Shown in pieces: positions 26,721 through 40,164 of a stretch of 64,000 nucleotides of DNA. The DNA is from Glandiceps talaboti (taxonomy: Eukaryota; Hemichordata; Enteropneusta; Spengelidae): the NCBI RefSeq assembly GCF_964340395.1, contig NC_135566.1, forward strand, positions 1,202,501 to 1,266,500, in the 5' to 3' direction. The position numbers and the translations under genes are program-made. Within the stretch, counting starts at the first letter, position 1. The number at the start of each line of letters is the position of its first letter. Below the pieces are notes generated by a model. That model ran no database searches. It saw nothing but the letters and a program-made list of their open reading frames with translations, and was not told the DNA's origin.

Positions 26721-28370
26721 CTGTTTGGTGCACGGTAGCGGTAAAAAAAATTAAATATATTAGTTATACTTTTATCGATAAAACACAGAAAAAGATAATA
26801 ATTTTTTAAAACAATAAAAGTAGAATACAGAGTCCTTTCTATCTGAAGTGTTTTATAATCGACAATAAGTAAATAAATCCTGAGTTTCGGTTCTGTTTTC
26901 ACCAGTGATTTTATTTATTACTCTACCTAACTTAGAGTCAAATATATGTTTATGAAGGAGTGTAAATGTACTGAGATGGATTTTCTCTTCTACCACTCCA
27001 GCTTTCTTAAAACATAACATTTTTATTCTTTATTGTGAGTTCAAAACAAAGGGTGGATGATAGGGGATAAAATACATTATTAATACCAAGCATTCAATTC
27101 AGAGTTATGTTTTTGTTGGTGAACACCTATGAAAGATTTGGATGTTCATTGGTGGTCTACTACACAGAAACATTTAAATAATATAACACTGACTCCAATA
27201 AAGTTGACTAATTTTGTCTTTTTTTATTTATATAACCTGTTCTTTATCTTCACACAGGGATAATTTAAATCAACAACAGTTCTATCAGTACTTTCAATGT
27301 CCCTTCTAACACACAAAACCATTATTTGGACAATTATTGTATTGGAAACCTTGTACCATGGTGGTATATACACTATAAACTATCTATGTAATCATGTAGA
27401 AACACTGAACCAATCTAATGGTTGATTAATTTGATAAGATCAAAGTCAAGGAGTGTCCTGGGAATGACTCTCAATTCATTTAATCAACTTAATACCAAAT
27501 TACGTTAGATGATTTCAAAACAGCATATATGTCTAGATGACATAATACACAACAAAACTAAATTACGTTAATCTGTAAACAGTATTATCAAAGATTCTCG
27601 TACATTATTGAGTCATTTTTCTGCTGTCATAATCCCTTCATGGAATTTGTATCTATTTTCAGTTTCAGACAGTGTAGTAAGTGACAAACTAGGAGGTTTA
27701 AAGCCATATTGCTATGTGGAGTTTAATTCCACAAAGCTAGGGGGTTTGCTATATCTCAAATTTAATGACTTATACATACTGTGTATGCAAAAAATTAATA
27801 CTTTTTTAAAATTTTCATTCACTAAAGAAAAGTTGTTTAAATAAAAACTTACTTTTTGTAATGTTCTACAAGATTACCAAGGTTCCTAGCTATCTAAAAT
27901 TTAACAAAAACTTTAAACAAGATAGACCCAAAGTCTAAATGTTAATACATGGTGAGATTTATCTGTGTGTTTGTTATTTATTTCCTCAGCTACTGTGCTT
28001 TTAATCAGTAAGTTTCAGTAATGTATAGGAACTAAAGATCTGGTAAAAGGACATTTTTTTGTCTTTTTGCAAAATTATGCTCTGAATATTTTTGTGTGAT
28101 TAAATTCCTACAAATTCTGAAATAAATTCTGAAAGATTCTGAAATCAGTTTCATGTCATCAGAGAACTGACACTCCCTTTCCTTCCCATTAAATGTTTTA
28201 TAAATACAAGGAGAAAATTTGACAAGAATTAGTCCATCTGCTGACTTTGACCTCAGACACCCATCCCCCTGAGCTCTGATAGTCCCCAATCAATGTATAC
28301 AAAGACTGCACGTCAGATTATTTCTATATTTCACCCCCTCCCAAACACCGATACTCCCCAATCAATGCAT

Positions 28371-28449
28371 AGATACATACATACATACATACATACATAC
28401 ATACATACATACATACATACATACATACATACATACATACATACATACA
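28371..28449. repeat. (CATA)n microsatellite
   Basis: About 19 uninterrupted CATA tetramers. Confidence 0.97.
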
Positions 28450-29055
28450 AAGACTGGAGTCAGACTTTTTCTATTGCAATTTTAAAATTCATTATTGATA
28501 TAATCATAATTCATATTGGGCATAATACAACGTTATTACTGGATAATATCAATCTAGAAAATGAAAGAAATTAATCAAAATAATCAAATTAATATACAAA
28601 AGAAGTAATGAATTTATTTTTGGTGAATGAATAACAAACAGATGTAGACTAATAATTTCATATTTTATGATGAAAATAATGTCTAGGGGCTATATTTCAT
28701 TTTATTGTCATTCCTTGAAATCACTGCTATCAGACATAAAACCACTGTTAGCAATCTCTAAATCTAAAACTATCATTGCTTTGATAATGTATGGTGTTTT
28801 AGATACCAAATTAAAATTGAATTGATTTTAACTTTAATGGTAAGAGATGAAAGCATTATTATATTGTCAAAGACTTGTATCTGAAACCAATCTCAGCTGA
28901 TTAAGTTGAACAGTTAGTTTATTTGGTGTTTTTATTCTATCTTTTCAAAATTGATACCATCTTTTATATCTTTCCTCTTTTTTATTCTCATCTATTGTAG
29001 ATAATTTCTATGTGTTGATTGCCTTGACTTCACTTGACACACCCCTGAGAAACTA

Positions 29056-29225
29056 TAGGACAGGACAGGACAGGACAGGACAGGGTGGGGTAGGGCAGGG
29101 CAGGACAGGACAGGACAGGGCAGGACAGGACAGGACAGGACAGGACAGGACAGGACAGGGCGGGGCAGGGCAGGGCAGGACAGGACAGGACAGGGCAGGG
29201 CAGGACAGGACAGGATAGGACAGGG
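29056..29225. repeat. (ACAGG)n pentamer array with GGGCAGG variants
   Basis: About 33 units of ACAGG with scattered A-to-G changes giving GGCAGG and GGGGC. Strongly purine-rich on the plus strand, so it could form triplex or G-rich structures. The frames here are repeat artefacts. Confidence 0.95.
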
Positions 29226-29880
29226 GTGTAAAATACCATAAAACTATTGGATGCCTCCAGTTTGGTAAATCTGATGACGTCAGTAACTAATGAGTGGTAG
29301 GTACTTCTTCTAGTACCTCCAGTAAGTCTGGTGGAGGATGGAGCACATGGTTTTTACCAGATTTCACAATTTAAAAAGATATTAGAAGATTTTTAAAATC
29401 TGTCATTGGACCCTAGAATATCTATGTCTACTGTGTATGGATTCCAATTGTGGTCTTATCAGTGTTTACATATAAATTACTGTCTAGTCAATCTGCTAAA
29501 CTGTGTGTATATACATCACATGTACACATCACATTAAAACTATCACTTTCAGCTTTTTACATCATCCACACATTCTACTTTGAATAATGCAATTTTTGTT
29601 GAAAACATGAAGTAAACACACAAAAATTACAGACAGAAGTAACACTAACAAAGTGAGTGTTTTAATGTAAAAAATTTAATTAACTATCACTCATTCCTTT
29701 CACTATTTAAATCTATGCTCAGATGATAATAAAAGATTTATAAATATTGCACAATCTGACAGTTTTCTTTAGTTGTTTCAATAGTTTGAGGAAAGCTGTT
29801 CAAATTATTTATCTATATTTCCAAGTTTGCTGACTGAACTATTAATTCAGGCATTGAATTTCAGTTGTCATATTCACAAC

Positions 29881-30024
29881 ATGTCAACACACAACAATGA
29901 CAACATGTCAACACACAACAATGACATCATGTCAACACACAACAATGACATCATGTCAACAAACAACAATGACATCATGTCAACACACAACAATGACATC
30001 ATGTCAACACACAACAATGACATC
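29881..30024. repeat. 24-bp tandem repeat, 6 copies
   Basis: Units ATGTCAACACACAACAATGA plus CATC. The 24-bp length keeps one frame open (MSTHNNDI per unit), but no splice context supports coding. Confidence 0.9.
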
Positions 30025-30509
30025 ACCAGTATTTCTGTTGAGGGCAGTAAAGTAAGTGAAATCTATACTGACTACTAGCTACAACTCCACTATGATAGTA
30101 ATATTCTCACATTGTACATAGAAAGATCTCAAATGTCTTCAAATGATTATTGGTTGCAGCCTACGATGGTATTCCAATCAACTATGTAAATTTTAGAACA
30201 ATGACAATATAACACATGAAGTGGGCAAATGATATCAGATCTATTTCTCTGTTACTACAATGCTAAAGCCTTTACATATAGGAAAACTAATACTTTTATA
30301 TACATATTACACTGATGATACAGTCCATTATATTCTACATATTTTGTCATTTTCCAACCAAAGAAAAAATTTATCTCCATTCTATAATTTAAAACTAATT
30401 TCTTTAAAATGTGTCAATCAATATTAATTGCTCCTTTTAGAGGAAAATAACAAATGCTCTCCAGTATAGCAATATTCTTTTTTCTAAATAATTCTGAAAC
30501 ATAATAGTT

Positions 30510-31092
30510 TGTAGAATGTAACATACAACACAGTATGTAGAACATAACATACGACACAGTATGTAGAACGTAACACATGACACAGTATGTAGAACGTAAC
30601 ATACGACACAGTATGTAGAATGTAACAATTATGACACAGTATGTAGAACGTAACATACGACACAGTATGTAGAACATAACATACAACACAGTATGTAGAA
30701 CATAACATACGACACAGTATGTAGAATGTAACATACGACACAGTATGTAGAACATAACATACGACACAGTATGTAGAACGTAACACATGACACAGTATGT
30801 AGAACGTAACATACGACACAGTATGTAGAACGTAACATACGACACAGTATGTAGAACATAACATACGACACAGTATGTAGAATGTAACACATGACACAGT
30901 ATGTAGAACGTAACATACAACACAGTATGTTGAACATAACATACGACACAGTATGTAGAACGTAACATACGACACAGTATGTAGAACGTAACATATGACA
31001 CAGTATGTAGAACGTTACATACAACACATAGGGTGTAACATACGACACAGTATGTAGAATGTAACATACAACACATACGGCGTAACATAGGG
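30510..31092. repeat. 26-bp minisatellite, about 22 copies
   Basis: Unit GTATGTAGAACRTAACATAC plus GACACA; the halves GTATGT and ACATAC are complementary. Because 26 is not a multiple of 3, each minus-strand frame cycles through all three phases, giving a 224-codon frame of Cys/Tyr/Leu-rich repeats with no other sign of coding. Confidence 0.95.
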
Positions 31093-32307
31093 CATGTTGT
31101 TCAGTCCTATCACACTCCTAACATCAAATACAGTGATATCTGATATGGTGCTATGACACACCGTAATACAGATAAACTAATATTAATATTTCAAGTACTC
31201 TTTGCCATTACACTACAATGCAGACTACTGAATCTTGATAACAGAGGGTGAAATCTTGCAAAGATTTCTATAACTTATACCATAATTTTGGTAAAAAGGA
31301 ACTAAAGTACTAAAGCTGTAGAACTATGGCAGACTTTACAAAGTACACTTCATAAAACTACAGTGACTACATATCAGTGATGTAATATTTGGTACGATTA
31401 CAAAACTAAATCTTTTAATCTGTTTTCCAACAATATATGTAATGTCTACTTCTCTTCAACCTTATTAATACCTTCAGTAACAACTTATCAAAATTCTACC
31501 TTTCTGTCATTGTGTTAATTTATTTTAAACTTTATTTCCAACTAAGTCCACCAATATAATGAATTTACATCAGAATTTTGATTTTAAATTATTACATTTC
31601 AAGGATTTCTTCTACTCATTTCAAAATTTATTTTCACTGAGTCCATCAATATAATGAATTTATATAAACATTATGATTTAAACTGGTTATAGATTTTAAA
31701 AGATTTTTTTCTTTTTACGAAATATGAGAATGCAGATTTCCTTCAACTTTATTTCAACTGAGTCAACCAATATAATGAGTTCACATCAAAATTTTGATTT
31801 ATAAAAAGATTTTTTCAGATTCCTTGTATTTATTTCAAATTCAAATTTATATCCAACTAAATCCACCAATATAATTAATTTATGTCAAACTTTTGATTTA
31901 AAAGATTATTTAAAAGTGTGAGAAATGAAGATTTGATTATTGTATGATGTGTTTTCGATAGAATACGATTATAGCAGTACTGTATATAGTGGGTACAGCG
32001 TATAAAATGTACAGAAATATAGAATACATTTGAAAGAGAGTCACAGATGTCACAAACCAGCACAATGAGATACAAACATTTCAAATACTCACATTCTTTT
32101 ATCAAAGATGTATATTTGAATGCTGTTTTGTAAAAGTACTTAGGTAGGAAACAGTGCCATACAAGCTACAATAAAAAATATTCTCTTTCTTTTTCAAAAG
32201 ATGTACAATCGGATTTCTGTATTCATGTCATTATTTACTGCATGTCAACAGGTGGTGTCACTAGTTGAGAGGATTTCATTGATTTTTAGATTACTTCGTT
32301 AGATTAC

Positions 32308-32454
32308 CACGGTTTCCGACATGAAACGCATGACTCTGTCTTTATCAGAGACATATAGTACCACCGGAAACATCCACTTATCACAGACTGCTCCTCTCAC
32401 ACTAATCTGTTGGAGAACACTCCGTAACCACAATACAATCACATATACAGGCAG
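32308..32454 (-). CDS. Candidate cassette exon, 49 codons, phase 0/0
   Basis: Minus-strand acceptor TTAGTTGTAG and donor GTG|GTAATC bound exactly 147 nt that are open in one frame. The product starts LPVYVIVLWLRSVLQQISVR and ends DKDRVMRFMSETV, with a hydrophobic start and basic middle. The segment keeps about six CpGs in a depleted intron. It does not fit between the 40.1 and 26.7 kb exons, where the phase is 1. It does fit as an alternative to the 40.1+26.7+24.5 kb set, because the 57.0 kb exon ends and the 18.7 kb exon begins in phase 0. The acceptor pyrimidine tract is weak and a 47-codon plus-strand frame overlaps. It could instead be a conserved non-coding element. Confidence 0.3.
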
Positions 32455-32835
32455 CTACAACTAATATGGAGTTGACAGCTGCCAATCATTAGTAATTGAC
32501 AGGTAACTGTTCCTGGGAGGCGGAGCCTAATTTTCTTATGCATCTGTCTGTGTTTATCTTTCAATGAGTAAACAGAATAATGGGATGTGTAATCTATGAA
32601 CAGATGAGAGATTAAAACTCAGGGTTTGTTGACATGGTCTATCAACCAATGCGGTCATTCTGGAAAAGGAAATAATTTAGAGCAAGAATCAACTGATTTA
32701 AGATAGGTAATTCTGAAAGTTTCAGACTGAAGTAAGAAAGTCAAATTAACATAATTGAATACATTACAGTTTATTCTCTATCACTCTATTGATGATGGTG
32801 ATTGACTATAGTAACACTATGATAATGCAATATTT

Positions 32836-34626
32836 GGTGACATACTATGGTGACACACTAGTGACACAACATATCTATGGTGACATACTATGGTGACATC
32901 TATGGTGACATCTATGGTGACATACTATGGTGACACACTAGTGACACAACATATCTATGGTGACATACTATGGTGACATCTATGGTGACATCTATGGTGA
33001 CATACTATGGTGACACACTAGTGACACAACATATCTATGGTGACATAATATGGTGACATCTATGGTGACATACTATGGTGACATACTATGGTGACACACT
33101 AGTGGCACAACATATCTATGGTGACATACTATGGTGACATCTATGGTGACATCTATGGTGACATACTATGGTGACACACTAGTGACACAACATATCTATG
33201 GTGACATACTATGGTGACATCTATGGTGACATCTATGGTGACATACTATGGTGACACACTAGTGACACAACATATCTATGGTGACATAATATGGTGACAT
33301 CTATGGTGACATACTATGGTGACATACTATGGTGACATACTAGTGGCACAACATGATATCCATGGTGACATCTATGGTGACATCTACGGTGACATCTATG
33401 GTGACATACTATGGTGACATCTATGGTGACATAATATGGTGACATACTATGGTGACACACTAGTGACACAACATATCTATGGTGACATAATATGGTGACA
33501 TCTATGGTGACATACTATGGTGACATACTAGTGGCACAACATGATATCCATGGTGACATCTATGGTGACATCTACGGTGACATCTATGGTGACATACTAT
33601 GGTGACACACTAGTGGCACAACATATCTATGGTGACATAATATGGTGACATAATATGGTGACATCTATGGTGACACACTAGTGACACAACATGATATCTG
33701 TGGTGACATACTGTAACACTGCAATGACAATGGTGACACTAGCCTATGGAAACATTATGATGACATCTATGGTGACATACTATGGTGACACAACATGGTG
33801 ACACACTAGTGATGTGATAGGGTGACATACCATGTGACATACTATGGTGACACAATATGGTGACACACTAGTGACATGATAGGGTGACATACCATGACAT
33901 ACTATGGTGACAATATGGTGACACACTAGTGACATGATAGGGTGACATAATAGTGACATACTATGGTGATGCAATATGGTGACACACTAGTGACATGATA
34001 GGGTGACATACCATGTGACATACTATGGTGACACAATATGGTGACACACTAGTGACATGATAGGGTGACATACTAGTGACATACTATGGTGATGCAATAT
34101 GGTGACACACTAGTGACATGATAGGGTGACATACCATGTGACATACTATGGTGACACAATATGGTGACACACTAGTGACATGATAGGGTGACATACCATG
34201 TGACATACTATGGTGACACAATATGGTGACACACTAGTGACATGATACGGTGACATACCATGTGACATACTATGGTGACACAATATGGTGACACACTAGT
34301 GACATGATACGGTGACATACCATGTGACATACTATGGTGACACAATATGGTGACACAATATGGTGACACACTAGTGACATGATAGGGTGACATACCATGT
34401 GACATACTATGGTGACACACTAGTGACATGATACGGTGACATACCATGTGACATACTATGATGACACAATATGGTGACACACTAGTGACATACCATTTGA
34501 CATACTATGATGACACAATATGGTGACACACTAGTGACATGATAGGGTGACATACCATGTGACATACTGTGATGATATAATATGGTGACATACTAGTGAC
34601 ATACCATACAACACACTATAGTGACA
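32836..34626. repeat. Large CTATGGTGACA satellite with two higher-order blocks
   Basis: The basic unit is 11-13 bp (CTATGGTGACATA / CTATGGTGACAT). Left block (to about 33700): an 80-bp higher-order unit marked by GTGACACAACATATCTATGG at 32861, 32941, 33021, 33102, 33182 and 33262. Right block (about 33780-34560): a 58-62-bp unit marked by ACACACTAGTGACATGATA. ACTAGT occurs in nearly every higher-order unit. Frames on the minus strand (MSPYHVTSV-type) are artefacts. Confidence 0.95.
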
Positions 34627-34629
34627 TAA

Positions 34630-37600
34630 TACATGTATGGTAACAAACTACATTCAATAAAACACAACAGTGACATGTCAATATACCAGCTTTTCCAAGG
34701 CTAAGCCACTTCTATCCCTATGTACAATAATAGTCATGAAAACTTAATGAAACTTGAAACCAGCATCATATGTTCTGACTATCAAAATCAATATTAGATA
34801 GAGTAAAATAAAAGCTATCTCTATAGGATATACGATACTTATATATTTTGTAAGGCAGAAGATTTAGAACCTAATTAATGCACAGAGCCAGTGACAAAGG
34901 AGAAATTCATCAAATTTAATTCTCATATTTTTTAGTGGAAATTTGCTTGTGTTTAGGGAAAACCTAATGAAGTCAGGCAGTAATTTTACCTTAGTACTTA
35001 ATATCTGACCTTAGATAAAAGAACTAAAGTTCTGATAAGTTGTGAGTTGTATTCAATTACCCATTTTATGTGACTCTATATCTTAGTTCTGTTTCTTGTA
35101 CTATTTTTCATTTTAACAACTAAATTCGAGATTGGTCTGCAATACATTCCCTATAAAAATCTGTAGTTCTAGCCATCTTATCATTTTATTGCCACTTTTA
35201 TTAGTATTACAGACATTAAAGTTATTTAACATGTCCATGCTATATTTACTGTGGTAATTTTTACTATCATTCATTGAATCTCAAGATGGAGTTGGAGATG
35301 ATTCATACCATGTTGGTATCCAGATAGCCTGGAATCCATTCGGAATAAAAAATGGAAAAATCCAACCGGCATGGATTCCAGGCTAGCATCCATACTACTA
35401 TTCTGACAATAGTGTCTGGTATTTCTTAGTGATTTTCATTATTTTCAGACTATTTTTAAAATTAATCAAAGAATTCTATGGTAAGTACAAGAACATTTTG
35501 ACTTTCCAAAGAGTTTCACACCTCAGTGCGTTTTTTCAAGAATATCCTTAAAGTTACAGTAAACTGTTTAAAAAAGCAATAATAACGTACCTGTAGAAGT
35601 ATTTTTACTGATAGGACCACAGAGACTGATAAAGTAAGCAAAGTATTCTATATAAACTGTTTATGAAATCTGATAGTCTAGAGCTATCCCCCATCAAATC
35701 TTTCAAATCTCTCTCTTAGAGACCACATTGGCATCCAGCGTTCCCAGACTAGATATTTTACAACTCCAAAATCATGCCATCAACATAAAATACCTTAGAA
35801 GTTAGATATCCCTTAAAATTTCCTTAGTTCTCTATATGATGGGTTCATTGATATTTTTCAATGATTGGATGAAATGATTATTTGTTGAGTTTTACAATAA
35901 TGGACAAGATAATTATTTGTAGATTGAATAAAATATCCGACGTGTCCAATCAGATGTATTGTCTGTCAGGCTTTTTAAGATATTACATCATTTGAACTTT
36001 AGACAAGGTCATGTCTATGCCCTACACCAATCAAATTCAAGTTTACAAATGATCACCTTTCATATTTGCTGTTTCCATGGTGACATTTCTGTAACTTTTA
36101 ATATTATCAAACTGTCAATATCTTTTAAATGAAATGTTATTTATTTAAGTAAATGATGGGCGGGTACTTGACCTGGAAATGTAAAGTATTTGTCTGTTAT
36201 GAGACTAACTGTATGGTGTGACCACATAGTATTCAATGAAACAGTGTTTTAATACTACAATCTGACGTGGCAAGTACATAGTATACAGAGTAGGGAGAAA
36301 TCCACAAGACTGGAGTGTTCAAACAGTTTGTAATATAAGCAGAATAAAACAAACAAAATCATACTAAATAATGACTTGTAAACTAAATTGCAAAGTAAAA
36401 TTGTCTCTCTCAAGAAATGAAATACCCTAAATTATATTTCAGTATCATATATATACCACACGGTTAGTTTAAATTGTAACTTGTCAACTTGACTGCATGG
36501 TAAATTCTGAAAAAAATGGGGTGCCCAAAATAATTTGAACTTGTAACTTGTTTAACTTGTCATCTATACTATCCCAAGAGTTTTATCACTCTGTAGCATA
36601 ATCCAATACTATATACTCTAACATGCCAATTATATCAAACATGTCACAAGTATCTCTGAGTCAACAGAACATTAAAAGAAATATTGTGTAATTGTAAAAT
36701 AAATCTAACACAATAAGATATCGCCATGTGACAACTGTACATATACATTATTGTATTCCACTATAGTGTTGTATTGAATATTTTGTACTCAGCTGACATA
36801 CACAGCAAGCTGATTAACCATTACATCACTGAACACAGCTACTCTGTCAAATTCTTACCAGGAAGTCTATTTTTGCACATGCACAATATTTGTCTTAAAT
36901 TTGCCTAATCTATCCAGAGGATTCTCTTTTGAACTAGAGCATGGAGATGAAAAGATTTTGTTGACCCAATAAACATGTCATGCAAACTGGCTTTTATGAA
37001 AGGATCTGAATTCCAACAACACTGTGTACAGTGTGGACACGCACACTCTTACTGGTATTAACAGGATCACAGCTGAGGTTTGTTTTTGGAAAATTTCAAA
37101 GTATTAAATAAATTGAGAAGTGAGAATTGATTGATATTTTTATGGTTTATAACACTATAGACTGTAATGTTACTCATAAATTAGGATTTTGAATCAAAAC
37201 AATAATTTTAGATATTTCACAAAATTACCAAAACATGAAACAATACATGGCAACCTAGTTATGTGAGCAATTCTCAAAGCTTAATGTTTAATGAATGACA
37301 GCTTACAAAAATATTCTACTAATTGAGGTTTCTGTGATAAAGTGAACAACTACTTATTTCATATCAAAATGAATTGAGCTCCACTAAAATATGGACAAAT
37401 TATTACATTTTACTTCAAAGTTTGACACATTCAACTAAAAAAAGGACTGATGCCTTTTTGATCTAATCACTTGAAATAGATGTAGAAATTGAAGTTTAAG
37501 TGTCAACACTGTTAATTCACAGTATCACACAAAATCAATATCAGCAACAATTGCACAACGGTACTCTGCAGACTCGCCCCCCCCCCCCCCAACCCCCCTC

Positions 37601-38220
37601 CTACTCTCATTACTAGTATAGTCAGTAAGAACCCTACTCTATATCTCCCCTCCCATACTCCTACCCCAGGTAACGCTACAACATATTTTATTCTGTTAAT
37701 AATTAATAATCTGACTTCAAGCTCCATACTTTTCACAATGAAAACATACAACTTCACATTAGACTGAACTGAGAGATTTGACAAATCACTAACTACATTT
37801 ATTTTAAACTTAACCATTCACAATATGAATACAATTTTGAACAAACAAGTAAAGTACTTCTTTTGTAGCAATATTTATTCTATTATTGAAATCTTGATTT
37901 TAATGTACTTGCTACTAAATGTGGTTTTGGTCAAGTATTCACATTACACATTACTACACAATCTGTTGATGTTTGATTTTCATTAAAATTCCCTCTTTAT
38001 TCATTCTCGCAAGACACAGTAATTTTTCTGTTCTCACGAAAAGAAAACTAACATTGCCACAAAGGACACTTGTGATTCAAGCTTACAATGATGTCTTTGT
38101 CATAAACTTACAATCTTAGCAGTTAACACAATATCTTTATGTGATGTACGTGTTTCAACTGAAGGGTGTAAAATGATTTAAAATGACAGTGGTTAAAAGC
38201 TTGGCAGTTTTTAATATGTT
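34630..38220. other. Intron sequence, no gene seen
   Basis: CpG-poor sequence inside the minus-strand gene's largest downstream intron. It contains the 35.3 kb hairpin and a run of about 18 C at 37578-37595. I find no supported exon. Confidence 0.5.
35335..35385. repeat. 51-bp hairpin with 15-bp perfect inverted repeat
   Basis: TAGCCTGGAATCCAT and its exact reverse complement ATGGATTCCAGGCTA enclose an A-rich loop of about 21 bp. Partial relatives occur at about 46683-46755. It looks like a short MITE or foldback element. Confidence 0.65.
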
Positions 38221-38230
38221 TTTATAGTAA

Positions 38231-38491
38231 AGGTGCAAGGTAAGAATTTCAAACACTAAAGAATTTGTTGATGCCAACTTTCCACTAGATTGTAAAGTTT
38301 GTCATTTATTAGCCACTCAGCTGATCAATAGAATCTCTGTACGATGGGGTGAACTTAGGGAACGCCAAACAATCCACAATGTGACACGTAAACGTGTAGA
38401 TGAGTACGAATACTGGTTCTGTTGTTGTGTGGTTTCTATTAGGCTGGTAAAAATGTCATTTATTCGACATTCTGTTAATCAACAAATCTGA
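38231..38491 (+). CDS. Candidate plus-strand exon or relic ORF of unknown function
   Basis: An 86-codon plus-strand frame, open from 38231 to TGA at 38489-38491, lies in a CpG-rich islet (at least eight CpGs in about 300 bp, where neighbouring introns have almost none). It reads KEFVDANFPLDCKVCHLLAT, then a charged stretch (RWGELRERQTIHNVTRKRVDEYEYWF) and a Cys run. There is no ATG in the first part, so an acceptor would be needed; ACTAAAG| near 38260 or CCACTCAG|CTG at 38321 are possible, with CTG|GTAAAA at 38444/38445 as donor. CxxCHL recurs in the 49.9 kb frame. I do not recognise it. A decayed transposon ORF or a conserved enhancer are alternatives. Confidence 0.3.
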   Translation, partial: RCKVRISNTKEFVDANFPLDCKVCHLLATQLINRISVRWGELRERQTIHNVTRKRVDEYEYWFCCCVVSIRLVKMSFIRHSVNQQI

Positions 38492-40085
38492 TGAAGTGGG
38501 TCGATGGGCTGCCAAATCATGCCACGATTCTAAGTCAAGAATGACAATGACATGTACCGTGATAAATTGGTCAACCTGACCAGTGTTCCATATATCCAGG
38601 CCATCTACTTGTACACGTAATATTACTGTCTTTTAAAGGTGTGTAAAGTAACTTGTGTAAATATATAACGATACTTTTTATGCACAATTTTTAACACTCT
38701 GTTCAATCAAATTTTAAATTTACACATATCTTGATTTTTTGTCAATATCTTTCTTCAAGTAAAATAAAATTCTAAAAAATATTTCAAACTCATAAATGCT
38801 TCAATAATAATGTCAGTATTCTCTTTCTGAATCATTTTTGTTTATTACTCTCTAAGTGACTGCATCCCTGGCAAGATGTTTCATTTCTCTTTTACAGTTG
38901 AACTTGCTAAACTAGATTCTGGACATCACTATAGCCCAGAGAATTCAGGCTATGCCAGGCTTGACAATTTGTTCCCTGTTAACCTGTATGTTGAGTCAGA
39001 TAGCCAAGTCTATGCACTATTCACATCATTGTCTATGCAGGGTATATATCAACATATTATGTACAGAAAGATAATATTAGAGATGAAGAAATGATAGAAA
39101 ATCAATAGTTTGGAATATACTCTCATGGTTATACAGACAAAGTGTGTACATAGGAAGTACGGTTTTATGAGGAAAGTGGAACATGATGAACTTATCAATT
39201 GTTAATTCATCAGACATGACTGACATGTAGTTTGTATGTATACTTTGTTAGTAAATTGATCAAACTAATCATTTTAAAGAATTATCACTGCTAACATTGT
39301 AATGTAGGCTGGACATTCAAATATACTTACTTGTTTCTCTTCACTGCCTACAATTTACCCCTATACAAATATAATATAATATTTCTATAATATATCCTTT
39401 ATAGCAAATATTGATGTGATATCTATAAACATAAATATGTGTTAAAAAATAAAAGCCTTCTAAATTGAATTTAATTCTTAAGGTCATCCAATTTTCATTT
39501 TAAGAAAAATAATTTTATATCATAAACATGTGAAGGACACTTTTTAGGCTGTAAAAAAATTGAAAACTTGCTGCTGAGATAAAATATGCACAGTTCAATA
39601 AAATGATAGATAATTTTGATGTTTGAGGAATAATCCTTCAATACAAATTCTTTTTTCTGTAACTGTATCAAACATTCTCTGTTAGACATGGTGACAGTAT
39701 TTTGATTTAAAGTTTTATTTATTTTCTGTTTTTAAAAAAGTTTATTTATTTTCTCTTTTAACATATTCAAAAGCACTGCACATACAACTGCAAAATGTCA
39801 AAAAAATGACTACATAATTATAACCAAGACACTTGACTTTAATAGTAATGTGAGATGTTGTCTATACCAAGGAAAGCCTCTATGCTAGGTGTACTTAAGT
39901 CTAGTTCCTATATGGTATCAGTAATGATTTACACCTCCTGGTTTCGTAAGAGACCACATTGGCATCCAAACTACATAGGTGTAATATAAACATGGGTATA
40001 GTTTGTAAACACTTCTATGAAGCAGAATTAAAATTACAGTTATTATGTATCACTGTACCTTCGATACCAAAAATTAAAACGTTAC

Positions 40086-40164
40086 CATTTAAGGAACCGG
40101 ATGAACTGACAAATTTATTCCTGTCGGCAGGCAGTAGAGATGAACTCTGTAATTTGTGGTGATG
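40086..40164 (-). CDS. Probable internal exon, Ser-rich loop of the membrane protein
   Basis: Minus-strand acceptor ATATATTCTCAG at 40165 and donor AATG|GTAACG bound 79 nt. The only open frame is phase 0 and reads HHHKLQSSSLLPADRNKFVS, then SSGSLN, leaving one base. The start phase matches the end of the 57.0 kb exon and the end phase matches the 26.7 kb microexon. The product is polar and Ser-rich, as expected for a cytoplasmic linker following the basic, juxtamembrane-like end of the previous exon. The frame on the opposite strand (39959-40162) is also open, which lowers confidence. Confidence 0.42.

Larger units (their letters stand above)
26730..32300. other. Intron sequence, no gene seen
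   Basis: CpG-poor, AT-rich DNA of the minus-strand gene. Apart from the tandem repeats listed separately (28371, 29056, 29881, 30510) I find no supported coding or RNA feature. Confidence 0.55.

Noticed and set aside
28960-29230. Possible CRISPR-like or regular spaced repeat
   Set aside because: It is a plain pentamer array with no spacers. Nothing in the window has direct repeats with unique spacers.
30414-31088. 224-codon Cys/Tyr-rich frame
   Set aside because: It coincides with the 26-bp array; all three minus frames are open for the same reason.
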